Shown here: piece after piece, positions 11,472 through 23,797 of the stretch | Layout of the letters: each line of letters opens with the position of its first letter | Numbering within the stretch: position 1 is the stretch's first letter | Assembly: GCA_017607445.1 (NCBI GenBank) | Contig: JAEVHH010000002.1 | Span: 6,230,001 to 6,294,000, forward strand | DNA from: Histoplasma ohiense | Lineage: Eukaryota > Ascomycota > Eurotiomycetes > Onygenales > Ajellomycetaceae | DNA: 64,000 bases | Direction: 5' to 3' | Made by a program: the position numbers and the translations under genes | The notes under the pieces: generated by a model | The model's database searches: none | What the model saw: the letters and a program-made list of their open reading frames with translations, nothing else | What the model was told of the DNA's origin: nothing

Positions 11472-13710
11472 CTTGGGCGTTTGATGGCTGTATATTTATA
11501 TAGGATATAATAAAGTGTAAAATTTATGGCGCGCTCCTTATGTTTCTCTAGGGTAGTTTCTGCCCCTCAGCTTGACTGTAAATTTTTGATATCCGATCTC
11601 TTAGTCAGCCTGTGACCCGCGAGGTCCCGACGGACTCCACACACTTTCTGGCTACTTCGCGTAGCTGAAGCCAACCTTGTCAGTTGGAGCGGGAATTAGA
11701 ATTGGAAGTCCAAGAAGAGCTATAATTTTTTCGAATATTGGATTCTTAATAGAAAATCCAAACCCCAGATACCCAGGAGATCTTCCAAACAGGCTCATTC
11801 CGAAACGGCTTGGCGGAAGCTGACCGAGTATACTTGCGACAGATTGCAATTAGAAGATACTTAAGATATATTTCTGCAAGGCAAGTATTCTCCCCTCCTT
11901 CCCCGTATTCCCCGTCTTCCCCTTTGATCTTCCACCATTTGGGTGCGAGCTTACTATTGTCGGAACTAAATACGTCCGAATATTGTCCCAAATACTGAAT
12001 ATCGATAAAATAAATTGAATTGATTATTCTCACTCCAATAATTACATGATAATCAGGCAGTATTTATAAGAAAGAGAATGCTCGAATATATGATAGGGGC
12101 AGTGCTGGTATATATCGGAGCAGTGATCCGGTTTCCGGAATTGAGATAATAGAAGATCCTTGATATGATATATCATTTCTCACAACTATCATCGAGGAAC
12201 AAGCATGTTATTATGAGTTCGGAGCCCATTCTCGTAGGATAATGCAGCATTTTCCGCAATTCAACAAGTTGTCGTGGCGCTTCTTGAACTTTCGATACGA
12301 GAGGTAGAACTCTGTTACGAAGCTCAGTAAGAACAATCAACCTTGGAAGCGGCCGATGCTTGCGCTCTTATGCGCCGTGTTCTTTCGTCTCCCCGAATTT
12401 ATACATGGTTATGTGACTATCTTCCACACCCCAGTTAAAGTACTCCATCAAGACGGCTGTATGATTTTAACCATGGCCCATATAATGAAGAATAGCAAGT
12501 CGCCGATTCTTGCTTGTACGATTAAGCCATTTCCAGCGTATCTAGCGCAGGATGAACTGCTTTGACCCCCAATAACAATGTTAGCCTGGAAATGGATGTT
12601 CGAAGCTAATAAAATCCGTGCTTATTATTGACATATATATATATATTCACGAAATGGTCACCACTTGATCTGTAATTGATTTGTTATTTATTCCTAGCAA
12701 TTTTGGCTGATCGGTGATTGAATGATAAAATTGTTCATTTGTGTCACCAAGAAAAACTGAAAATAACGCTTATTTTCGATTTATTATTGGTCCTCGGGAC
12801 ATTTCTATATGTTGCGTTACGATTTCATTCACGAAACCGCACATAATAAGAGCCTGGTATCAACTCTCTAGAGATGGGCCGATAGTGGGCGCGAGGATCA
12901 AACTGATGTGCCAAGGGTCCTAGTTAGCGGTCGATCAATACTTGGCGGACGGATTTTGTGCAATTTTTCTTTTTTTCCCCTTACACAGTAAGCCTAGGAA
13001 AGTAAGGGGAAAGTTTCCAGTGACATCACTGAAAGTTCAAACATGAAAGCAATGATACTAGCATATTTATGTAGACTCATATTTATGTAGACTCGAGACT
13101 ACAGTGGAAAGTTGACAGATGGAGGATGTGAGAGGAGAGTGTATATAACTTGATGATAGCAAGATCACGATCATCGTCTTTAAGAAGAAAAAACCATTCC
13201 GTGATTTTTTCACAAGTCGCAGGTGGAAAAAGAAGAGGTTCTGTAACAAATGTGAGTCTCATGAGAAGAGGTATGAAGAGGTACAACCAGGGAGAAGCAT
13301 TCAGACACTTCAAGTGGATATACTATATTCCGAACCTAGTCACATGACTAATTCCACTTTGGCCCAAAACGCGTCTGCCATCTCGCGACTTCTCGCGTGT
13401 TTTTCCGCTTTTGGCGTCGTCTCCTTCTCAATGTCAACGTCCAACGATGACAAGACGATGATGGTCTTCACCGACCAAACATCTTAACCATGCCTGTGCG
13501 TTCCACTACTTCGGGTGTCTCATGAGCGTGACTGCGTTTTCCTTTTCTTTCGTTTCTTTCTTTTTAGCATTCTCTTATAGGACGGTGTATTCTGAATTTT
13601 TTCCAATTTCCCTTTTCTATGGTGCCGTGGTCGAGGCGATATACCAGTTTACGATATTTTCCTTCCCGCTTTCTGTCTCCATACATAAAGATATAACCTT
13701 TACTCCAAAT
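11472..13710. other. Intergenic with one coding-like relic
   Basis: No intact gene recognised. On the reverse strand, about 12360-12173 reads LIVLTELRNRVLPLVSKVQE and continues as an amphipathic helical segment. It looks like protein-coding sequence but has no start or extension. The last 200 bases are the presumed RIF1 promoter and leader. A short ATATATATAT tract lies near 12635. Confidence 0.45.
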
Positions 13711-16700
13711 ATGGTGGAAGTCTTGAGCTTCAGTGCCCTTCCTGCGCGTCCGCCTACTCCTCCGCGATCATCCTCACTCAAATCGGCTGTGTTGAAGTCC
13801 GATATTCAGCAGCTGCCCAGCCATCAAGCTCCCCTGTCCACCCCGAGCGACGGCTTTTCTTCACCTCCGAATTTGTCACCGTTTCCTCAATCCAGTGGAC
13901 TGTCCAAAAGAGTCAATTTCTCCCCTCTGACAAGCTATATCAAACCGCCATCCTTCTCAACCTCGAATGCCCACAAGTCTAGAACACCTCTCCGGGCTCT
14001 GCCACCTTCGAACCAATGCAAGCCATCCAAATCGATACTCAAGTCTTCTTGCTCGTCGCCCGCCTCAACCCCCCCTGCTGAACAGTCCTTTAACTCATCG
14101 GACCACCTTCCTGCCATGTTAGAGTCCATCTGCAAGCAGCTTGCGGGCGGCTCCCGCACCTCTAGGGCTGACGCTTACCAGCATCTGCTAGGTACTTTGG
14201 CCGCGTACAGCAATATCCCAGATGAGGGAGCCCTAGCGGATCAGGTTGAAACATTTTCGCAGTACATCCGAAGGGATATTTGCGAAGTGTCCGGGATTTA
14301 TCAACCACTCGATATCAAACTCGTACGCCAAGCATTGAAGTTGTTGGCCATGTTTATCTATGAACCGAAGTTCTCCTCCCGACTCCCCGACGATCTCGAA
14401 GTTTTCGTGATCGATCACGCAATCGCCTCTCTTCAAAACCCGAATGTACCGAAAACGGTTGCAATTGAGTATATGCGTGTATTATCCATGCAAAAATGTT
14501 CTCCAAAAGTTATGACAAGCAATCGAGTGACGCTCTTGTTGTCTGTACTCAAGGACATAACGAACCGTGTTGATGGCAAGGCGGTACTTGCCCATCGTCT
14601 AGCAATTTACAGAGAACTCCTACTCCTACCGCAGTCAACAATGGCGTCTCACGCTGACTTATGGATGGATCATCTTATAACGGCACTCCTTCATAACTTA
14701 AAAGATATACGAACAAGAGCGATCAAAGTTGGTAAGTTGGCTGCAATGGCAATGGGTCCAAATGCCACTGTCTCCGTCGCATTACGGGAAGTACTTGACG
14801 CTACTCTAGAAAATGGCTCGCCTTTTGTTGCAGAGCTTTGCGACAGATTATCTGCTATGATATCAAGTCCCGACAGTGGTTCACAAGTGCCACAAATTTG
14901 GAGTGTTATAATTCTCTTGCTTCGAAGAAAGCGATGGTCCATTGACAACTGGCCCCATTTAAAGGACTGGCTTTTAATTATTCAAAGGTGTTTTAATTGC
15001 AGTGACATAATGACGAAATCCCAAGCCCTCATGGCTTGGGATTTGTTTGTTTATGCTTTGTCGCCGAATGAGTCCACCAGCACAGATATTACAAAAATAT
15101 TATTCCGACCAATCCTTTCACAACTTGAAAGGAAAAAATCTGACAAACAGGGTATTCTAGCCAACCAGGCTTTCACGAGTTACCATAGACTCCTCTATTA
15201 TGCTTTTCGGCCCTCGGCCTCTCATAGTCGTTTGGCCTTCTTCTGGACAATTTACGTTGGGAATCCGTTTTCAGGAAACCTGAATTCCGACCCAACTAAT
15301 AATGAACGGTTATGTCGGATATTGTCTTATCTACTCTGGAATCAGCAACCAAAGATTTGGGAAGAAGATAAAATCGGGATTATCAAGGGGACAACTCTTG
15401 AGCCCGAGGATCTCCCAAGACTGGACTGTAGATGGATTCGATCTCGGCTCCCAATCATTCTTCCAGTCTTCGAATCGCTCTTCAAGTCTTCAGCTTGGAA
15501 TGACGATGATATAGCTAAGTCAGGTATCGGACTCTCATGGACAAATCTTTCAAAGGCCTTGAGCGATGCTAGCAGTAACGAGATCACGCCCTCATCGGAA
15601 TCGATTCAAGCAATAGCCAGTATTCTTGGGACTTTGCAACGCGTCTGGAGAACAGCACCTCATTCTTTAAATGCGAACGGGGATACTCGAAATGATACAT
15701 TCTATAAACGTTTCCAATTCCTTTTGACAACCGTGGTCTCGTCTATTGGGCCAACCATATTTACCGACAAGTTATTTGCACAAATATCTCAAGACAGGTT
15801 TCAAACTGCTACCACTCCTGCACACAATCGACAATCGGTAGATAACAATGTCAAATCTCCTCTACTTCACTTACTTCACTTGATTACGTTTTCGCCATTA
15901 CCATCATCGACAATCAGCCCCGCTTATTTTCAACTGCTACATGTCATAATCGAGATGGGTGTTCAAGGAAAAACATCGAGATATGCTAAGCTTGAAGTAC
16001 TTAGTCAATTCGCAGATCTATTGTTAGAGCAATCAGGAAATGTTTCGGATGTCAATTTGGAATGTTTGTCCAACTGCCACCATGTATGGCAATCTATAGC
16101 AAAGCTGGCGAAGGGATACCTCCTGGCTTTTCCCATGAGGACTGAAATCATGAAACGTGATGGTTCGGCGCCAAATGATTACGAAAACGTAATTACTATT
16201 CTTGTTGCGGGATCCCGTTTTGAGTCATCATTTTCGGAGTGGTCCTTACTCCTTGATTCGATCAGCTCTGTTGTTCGGGCCGAAAAGGGTGAAGCTGCTT
16301 TGACTGGTATACTTGAGACACTGTCAGAGACCATCAGTTCCCAACCTCTAGCGGCTGTTGCTGGTAATTGTGCAGCTCTCCTAGACTTACTCAAATTCAC
16401 TTCCGTCCAAGAGCAGCCTCCATCCCCGACGCATCACTCAATTAACAAATCGCCATTTGCGTATCGCCAAATTCAACACCATTCTGGCAACAAGTTAATT
16501 GAACTGACTGGCAAGGTGCTGAAAGAGATTTATGTGGAGTTAGCCGGTACTGATCATAGTCGCATCGTTAGATTTTTAGCCTCTACGACTAAACTTATTG
16601 ATCGATGTCCATCGTCGTTCGGCCCAATATTGCTTAGCGAGTTACAGGATTCTTTAGGTCTATGGATAACTGACCGTGATGGTGTGCTTACTAGTCGACC

Positions 16701-18904
16701 AGATGTGGGCAATAACATCAGTGCTTCAGTAAGTTTTGAAAATTCATTCCTTTCACTTGAACGCTATTCTAACGAGAATAGGCACGAGAACTGATACTCT
16801 CGACCACTAAACTTCTCCAAAAATCTGCTGAGTCGAAAGACACAGTATTACAGAAGTTATCAACGCTTGTCACATCTGGATTGGAATCACGGCATAAATT
16901 TACTGCGAACCAATTTATCAAGCTATGGAATAATTCCTTTGGTTCAAGAACAACGTTAGAGTATCCTGAAAATGTGGAAAAAGCTCTGAGAAGGTTGAAA
17001 CCATTTGTGCATCTCTCGCTGCCAAACTTTCCCCAAGAGGAAGACTCCACGGTGTGTAAATTGTTGTTGCCTTGGGAAATAAATAATTTCTAACATTATT
17101 TTAGATTGATCCTTCCTCTCCTGACTTCCTGAGCTCTCAAGAAGACATGGTCGAATCCGAAACTCCAATTAAGCTCCTCGACAGCACAAGCAAGATTTAC
17201 AAAGCCTTTTCTCCTTCTCCTGCACAAAGCACAACACCTTCCAGCACAAACAAAGCTTGCCGTCGCAAAAGGACCACTCCATCGACGTCCAAGCTGTCAA
17301 CACCCAAGCCACGACTTCGCCATGATGATTCACAGATTCGATTTGTCCCTGTCGACTCTCCCCCTGCACCTAATGCCGTTGGTGATGCTCAGGTGCTGAC
17401 TGACCATCAAAGAGAAGTCAGAGATAGGCAGCGAGGGGAGACTGCGAGGCAGTATCCAGGTCTTCGTTCCTCTGACTCGCAGCTTGATCGGGATACAAGC
17501 TATCCACTGCTCCCGGCGAAGCTTGGAGGCTTTAAGAACGAGGAAAATGCTCTTCCAAGCCCTATGCTTCACCTTCCAATCGAGGGCAATGAGGAGAACT
17601 TCCCTGATTGTTCGCCAACTTCAACTCCCGAAACCTCAGTTGTGCAACTTGATCAAATGGTCAAATCGCCCTTAATATCTGTTTTAGATATTGCTGGTCG
17701 ACAGTCTGAGGACCCTCCTTCATCCCCTCCTCAAATATCGCACCACGAAAATCGGAGCATAGAAGCGTCCGAAACCAAAAGAATTTGCGACGTTAAAAAT
17801 CAGGAAATCGTTATGAGTGACGACCTGTCTTCCCCTCCAAGGAGTTCACCGACACCAACTAGTGGTAACCCTAGTCATCGACGTAGCTTGTTCAGCTCTC
17901 GGAAAACAGCAGAATGGAAAGCGACAAGGACCAACAATGTTATTAACCCAGAACCTAAGGATATCACTTCACAGGGGGATTATCCATCAATCTTCCCAAC
18001 CCAAGATGCTGATCTAGTTCCGTCAGAGGAAAGTGAGAATAAGGGACACTCCAACAGCTCGAGTCCGAATAGTCCTGTCTCAAATATTGAAGTCGATAGG
18101 ATTGATATTATTCCAGACTCATTCAGCAATGATCTTGAAAGACAGATAGCGTCTCAACTCGAACAAGACCTGGAGTTGTCAATGGATATGGAAGTGTCAA
18201 GCAAAGGGACTCCAGAACCGAACGCTTCAATTGTGACGCGATCGATGAAGCGTAAAAGGGATGACAAGTCTTCACACGAGCGTGATCGCATCAAACGAGT
18301 CTCTCCAAATAGACGAAGTAAAGTTGTGGTTGACGAGTCAGTCGCTTCGGAAAAAATACCTTCTCATCAGGAAAATATCACTTGCGGAAATGAGGTTGTG
18401 CCGTCGAAGCGACCGAGTCGATCATCACGGAAAATGACGAATTCAATTCTCTATTCTACGAAAATTATCAATCCCTCGCCAGAGATTGGGAAACCGGCCC
18501 ATTGTCCAAACCATCGTAAGTCCAAGAAACGAAGGTCTCTGCGCCTGAGCGGCCAGCCAGCATTACCAGCACCCTCGGTTGAGCAAAGTGACGAGCAAAT
18601 GACCCAACAAATGTCACCTGATTCGGAAATGGCAAAAATCACGGCAGCAGATGTAGAAATGAGCAATCAAACCGACCATCCTAATTCCAAAGAAGGGGAT
18701 CTTGCAGGTTCAACGGAACAGGAAACTCGATCTGGCAAGCCTGAAACTTCCGGAGCTGGCATACTTGCTTCTCTACGTTCAGTTCTAGGATCGATTAGGA
18801 CAGTAACATTTGGGAGACGCGTGCTTCGCGAGATTGAAGATGTGATGTTTGATATCAAAGTGGAAGCGCATGATGCTGAAAGGCGACATAATGAAAATGC
18901 TTAA
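13711..18904 (+). CDS. RIF1: Rif1, telomere and replication-timing regulator
   Basis: Rap1-interacting factor 1 homologue. Rif1 binds chromatin and telomeres, recruits PP1 phosphatase to oppose DDK at replication origins, and shapes replication timing. Exons 13711-16728, 16782-17051 and 17105-18904 join in frame to about 1695 residues. Residues of roughly 170-1000 form the alpha-helical HEAT-like Rif1 N-terminal domain. The C-terminal third (about 1100-1695) is disordered, rich in Ser/Pro/Lys, with basic patches such as KKRRSLRLSG. Two PP1-docking motifs lie near the N-terminus: KRVNF (RVxF type, RVNF at 67-70) and SILK (108-111). I chose the ATG at 13711 (MVEVLSFSALPARPP). An in-frame ATG at 13522 would add 63 hydrophobic, Phe-rich residues unlike the family and is probably in the 5' leader. 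Confidence 0.85.
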
Positions 18905-19820
18905 AAGATTCGTGCGAGATATCCGCCGTGTTGATTGCATTCCCTTGATTCCCGCTTCTTCACCTTTCTTTTGGGTTATGTAACGGTTCGTTTTCTATTC
19001 TTTCCTTTTCCTTTTTTTTTTTTTTTTTTTTTTTTTATAAACGATGTGTGCATCATTTTCCGTTTTATTTTCTACTCTTTCCTTTACCTCTATTTGTGCA
19101 TGAGGGAGAGAGATTATAGAATTGAGATAGCCCATTACGTTGCCGGTTGTGTATTACATATTTCTACTGCACACAGAAACAATCTTAAATCTGCATCAAG
19201 GAAGGGAGGGTTATCAGCCGTGACAGAGCACACCCTATCTCTATGTTATATTTTTGACTAACTACGTAGTTAAACTCCACTGTTCATTATACTTACTCAC
19301 TCTGTTCTTGGATATCCATCTCCCTCTGTTTCTCAATAAATCAATCAATATTATACACACTGGTACCTAGCTAGTTGCCGGAAGATTTGGCATTTCAGAA
19401 GTAGTTCGCTGGAACATTTCTATTTGACCGAGGTTCATTTCAAAAATGTCCTTCAGCAGTTATGGCACAATGACTGGCGCGAGCTTGTGTTTCTGATCTA
19501 CCGAGTTACTTATCCTGTCTGTTGAAGTTTTTGCATGGATTCCTCGGGAAGTGTGAGAGAGTATGTCGAGTCGACCGCAAGATCGCAGTCGGGTCGAGGA
19601 CTCCGCAACCCCGAGGTGGGTGATACAGATGCGGTATTTTCGCTAAGGCTTCAGATGTATCCCAGAGCAACGCTGACTTGATATAGGGTATGGATATCAT
19701 AATTATACCAACAATGGTAACCCAGAAATCATCGATCAACCCGAGAGGGATGCAAAGAATATGATGAGGACTAAGGAAAAACGGCACGTCGGATTTCAAC
19801 ATCATCATTGATGACTGCAC
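18905..19820. other. Intergenic, no gene seen
   Basis: The 3' flank of RIF1 with a run of about 25 T at 19012-19036. Reverse-strand frames at 19506-19820 have no recognisable domain. Confidence 0.5.
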
Positions 19821-19829
19821 CAGGTCTTC

Positions 19830-20027
19830 TTAAGCGATATTGACACTGATATTTAGAGCCCTCGACACCCAATGCAGGAGGATCTTGAATCGCTCCCTCT
19901 CTACTTGAATCCCGTCCTCGAGCCACTTGCGCTCTGCCATGCGCGAGGTATGTTTTGTGGCTTTGACACTGTTGACGAAATATTCGCACTTGAACCCCAG
20001 GCGGACGAATGTTTCAAACTTGCGTTA
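19830..20027 (-). pseudogene. Orphan coding-like fragment, family unknown
   Basis: A 65-codon open stretch on the reverse strand begins near 20027 with KFETFVRLGFKCEYFVNSVK, continues through MAERKWLEDGIQVERERFK and HWVSRALNI, and stops at 19830. Its composition (amphipathic, K/E/R-rich helices with aromatic anchors) looks like the last exon of a real protein. A stop codon lies immediately upstream and no start or donor-acceptor partner could be placed. It may be the decayed 3' end of a gene at the edge of the repeat island. I do not recognise the family. Confidence 0.25.
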
Positions 20028-20625
20028 TCTCCCCCGAAGGTGTCGATGTACGATTCAAAACTACATGCAATCCATCAGTGATGGAGAGTGGGATTGGATG
20101 GCGTAGTGCTGTCCATAGAATGCTTTCTCAAGTTGGAACTTAGTGTTGGGGCCATCACTGTTGAGACAAACCCCCCCCTATTCAGCGTACTCTTTCTTAT
20201 CTTATCTCTATTGATAACTGTCACCACAGGGTGTAGCAATGCTTAACACTATGTATATAGTCTAGATGGATTCAGTATATTGTGAGAGTCCCAAGTGTTA
20301 TGGTACTTACATGTCTAGTTCTAGTAATAAATGACTGCTTGGTATTGTATGAGCAATTGTGGAGCAAGGCCTCTTTGAGGAGCTAGATCCAGAATGATAT
20401 AGTGAAGTCTCTTCATCAAGAATGACTCAGTTATAAATACAGAAATGTAACCAAAGAGTAGCTGAATATAAGAGTAGACTAGTGGGATGTAGACTATCTA
20501 TGTCTCTGACTATATTTACCTTTAAAAAAATGTGAAGAAGCTATCATTTTCTATTCCATTAGCAATTGATCAGATATCGTGCAGGGAGGTAGGTAGCTAG
20601 CTAGCTAGCTAGCATTCTCTATTGT

Positions 20626-21066
20626 TGTAATGCACTCGTTTATTAATTCCTTATATATATCTTCATTTATCTTTGTTTGTTCTTTCCTTATCATGTTCTC
20701 GCTACCATTATTTCTATATATATAAATATATATATGCTACTTCGCAATTCTCTTTCTTCTCTTAGCGATTAGCTACTCTTGACCATACTACTATCTACTT
20801 AATACTATTACTACTATCTCCCTTCTACTATTTTCTACTATTCATTTTTCACATGTGGTTCCCAACTATGCTGCAGCTGGTGCTAGTGTATAGGTAGTGG
20901 GTTGGTTGGCCACACCCGCTGTGGGCAGGGCTACACCACCGCACCCACGGGTATAAATATCATTATGAGCGCAACCATTTGACAAATAGCCATGTTGGCT
21001 TTTCGCTATGGATAACCTAATGGTCATGGTGCTATCTTATCACACATACTGTTATCGCCCCTCACA
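20626..21066. mobile_element. Solo LTR, family A, interrupted by a second repeat
   Basis: Starts TGTAATGCACTC and ends TCGCCCCTCACA, the same termini as the copy at 25409-25668. Flanks are ATTGT and ATTCT, an imperfect 5-base duplication. Relative to that copy, about 190 bases (20855 to about 21045, beginning GTGGTTCCCAACTATGCTGC) are inserted near the distal end. That insert belongs to a dispersed repeat also found at about 24457. A nested insertion is the simplest reading. Confidence 0.65.
20855..20945 (+). repeat. Dispersed repeat C, copy 1
   Basis: Begins GTGGTTCCCAACTATGCTGC and runs through GTGTATAGG and CCCGCTGTGGGCAGGGCTAC. It is similar to 24457-24545, with several C/T and G/A differences. 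It sits inside the LTR at 20626-21066. Confidence 0.5.
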
Positions 21067-21299
21067 ATTCTATTATCAATCAATCACTCAAATATCAAGT
21101 AGATAGATAGGTAAATCAACAGCTATCTAGCTAGCATTCTCTATTCACATAGAGATTTGAGCAGATATCATGGAAGAAGATAGCTAGATAAGCCTAGATA
21201 AATAAGCAGATAATTCAACAATAAAAATAGAGAATATTTAAATCAATTATACACCTAGTGTTAGAGCTAAATCTCTATTATTTAAAAATAAGTGAAGTG

Positions 21300-21393
21300 T
21301 TGATATCTCTATTGCTTGCTAGAATGCCATGCCATGTGGCCACATCTATTTAAGCAGTGCTGCGTCTGCTGGATAGTTACAATTAATCAACCT
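21300..21393 (+). repeat. Dispersed repeat B, copy 1
   Basis: Reads TTGATATCTCTATTGCTTGC onward and ends in ATAGTTACAATTAATCAACC. It matches copy 2 at about 22706-22797. Most differences are transitions of the C-to-T and G-to-A type (for example CTTGCTAG against CTTATTAG, GTGGCCACATC against ATGACTACATT), as expected of RIP. Confidence 0.6.
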
Positions 21394-21656
21394 TCCACAT
21401 TCATCAGGTTATGGGCCCTTTGGTGCTTCAGTGTCATCAAATGCTTGAAGTTTAAATCTAGTGGTTGATTCTGCGATCCCTACAATAGTGGTGATAAATG
21501 AGTTTGAAGCAGAATTGTGTCTTAAAGAGCAGGTTATTTCGCAATCATGCATGCAATTTACTGTCTCTCATATTGCACCGCCCTCGTTACCTCATTTCCT
21601 TCATCAGTTGCAGATAACAAGATCACAACACGTCTTCTATTCTAGTTGAAGATATG

Positions 21657-21955
21657 TGTGAGGGGTGATAACAATGTGAAGAGTGAATAGTAGAAGATAG
21701 TGGAAGAAGCAACAACATTATCAGATAGTAGTATATCGCGTAATAGTATGATAGTTGTAGTAGCTAATCGCTAGGCAAGGAAGGAAAGAAAGAGGATGTG
21801 CGAAGTACGTATATACATATATATACATACATACAATGTACTGTACATGTACAGTACATACATGGAAATAGTGGTGGCGAGAACATAGCGAGAAAAGGTA
21901 AGAATAAACGAAGATGTAATGAAGACACAAGGAAATAATAAACGAGTGCATTGCA
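21657..21955. mobile_element. Solo LTR, family A, inverted orientation
   Basis: Starts TGTGAGGGGTGATAACA and ends GAGTGCATTGCA, the reverse orientation of the copies at 20626 and 25409. It carries the shared internal block GCGAGAACATAGCGAGAAAA. A perfect palindrome TGTACTGTACATGTACAGTACA lies inside near 21838-21859. No clear target duplication is visible, so one end may have decayed. Confidence 0.6.
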
Positions 21956-22130
21956 ATTGCCCCCCCTTTTCATAGAAGCTGCCCTCAGCGACTTGTATGA
22001 TATATGTTGCTTGCAAGCGCTTGTTATATGGTGTTATAAACATCAATTCGCATCGAGCATATACCCAATTAGTATATTGCTTACTTGAAGGCAGTATATC
22101 GATCGCGTCCGAATTTGTGGTTGCTAGGGG

Positions 22131-22211
22131 TTGCGAGAACATAGCGAGAAAAGGTAAGAATAAACGAAGATGTAATGAAGATATAAGGAAATAATAAACG
22201 AGTGCATTACA
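22131..22211. mobile_element. Truncated LTR, family A
   Basis: About 80 bases nearly identical to the distal end of the 21657-21955 copy, from GCGAGAACATAGCGAGAAAA to GAGTGCATTACA. Differences are mostly C-to-T or G-to-A. It lies 175 bases downstream in the same orientation, so the pair might be the remains of a longer element or a tandem duplication. Confidence 0.55.
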
Positions 22212-22705
22212 ATATGTTTATCTCAAATATCAATAGAAACTATTTATCAAACACAATCAATCATTCTCACCACTCTTCTTCATCCACATACATGATCAAT
22301 CATTCATTCAATATTATTATTCTATCAATCATCAAGAACCTATTCTACCCTATCTTGTTTATAAGATTTACTGCAAATTCTTCAAAGATATTCACTAGAA
22401 CTATTTATCAGAAGTTGTGAGTTGTGTTAGTATCAAAGTCAAAGCCTGTGTTAGATTTTGTAAGATGAGAAGGAACAACTGTTTTCTGCGTTTTTAAAAT
22501 TAAAAAGCAGAATATTGTAGAATATTTTCAGAGAGGATAAAGGTAAGAAGACAAAGATGATGATAAGTTGAAACTAAGAAATAAGAAATAATTTCAATGA
22601 AGAAATGAAAGTGAGAATAGAGTTTGATGGGATAACAAGGCAAATTTTGTATATAATATCTAGATCAGCTATATAGTGTTTAGGTTTTTATAGTAATAAG
22701 GGGTA

Positions 22706-22797
22706 TTGATATCTCTATTGCTTATTAGAATGCTATATGACTACATTTATTTAAGAAGTGCTGCGCCCTTTCGATAGTTACAATTAACTAATCTTCT
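22706..22797 (+). repeat. Dispersed repeat B, copy 2 (more AT-rich)
   Basis: Second copy of the repeat at 21300-21393. It is the more T/A-shifted partner, has lost a few bases in the middle, and ends in ATAGTTACAATTAACTAATC. Confidence 0.6.
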
Positions 22798-23289
22798 GCG
22801 TTTAACATGAAGATTATTCAGTATTTGAATCAATCAAACATACAGAAATCTTTTCTACATCAATAAAAAATTGAAGGCTTGTGATATTAAATACAGGCAA
22901 AAGTTGATTGTATAAAAGAAACACATCAAGAATATAATAAAAACATAGAAAAGTTTATAAAGAACAGGATTTATTACATATACAATATAGATTTTTAGCT
23001 CAGAAATAACACGGAAAGTTAGATATAAGGTCCGTTTGAAGGTACCTCATTGGCAAGTTCATATCTCTATACTTCAAGCTCCCAATGTGCTATTTTCCGC
23101 AACCGGATACAAAATTCCGCATACGCATCTCGGGTCCTCACACTCAAGTACTACCTCGCGACCGCTTATTTATTCAGCTACTGGGGCTATATGATTCTTA
23201 AGACTTTGCTTTACTTCGTCTAATAAAAAGAGACTTTTTTTTCATTGATTCAACTAAAGCTTGCAGCCTTGCTAGTGAGTATGATTAAA

Positions 23290-23790
23290 ATATAATTGAA
23301 ATTATTTATATTATTATTATTATTTATTTGAAAACTCCGAACACATTCTATAACTCTAACTAAAGTATTCAGAATTGAAAGTATAATTGATGATAAAACT
23401 TAAATTTAATTGAATATTTGGAACTTTTAAATTGAATGTGAGAAATATTAAATTTTTACTTTCAAAACTTATTATATCTTCAATTTGAGATAATAATTTA
23501 TTTAATTTTTAAAAATTAATATTATATTTTATATTTATAAATAATATATTTTTTATATTATATTTCAAATAGTAATTATTTAATATTTTATATAATTATA
23601 AATTTAAATTAATAAATTAAATTAATAAAATATTGAAAATTAATTATTTTATATTAATTTCTCTATTATTATAATATTATTTATACTCTATATATTTCTC
23701 TTTTAACTACTTTTAAAAAATTAAATTTATATTTACCTTTATTTATTTACTCTTTAAGTATAAGAATAATATTTTATTAAAGTATAGAAT
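23290..23790. other. Extremely AT-rich tract
   Basis: Around 85-90 percent A+T by eye, with poly-A/T and ATTTA motifs and no sustained open frame. It is consistent with heavily RIP-mutated repeat DNA. Centromere-like or mitochondrial origin is possible but unsupported. Confidence 0.6.
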
Positions 23791-23797
23791 ATTAACT

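Noticed and set aside
13522..13710. Rif1 N-terminal extension as the true protein start
   Set aside because: Hydrophobic Phe-rich composition unlike Rif1 family N-termini; the ATG at 13711 gives the Ser/Pro-rich start expected. Kept as a finding only.
21997..22194. 65-codon frame as a remnant of retrotransposon polyprotein between LTR copies
   Set aside because: No reverse transcriptase, integrase or RNase H motif could be recognised in the 175 bases between the copies.
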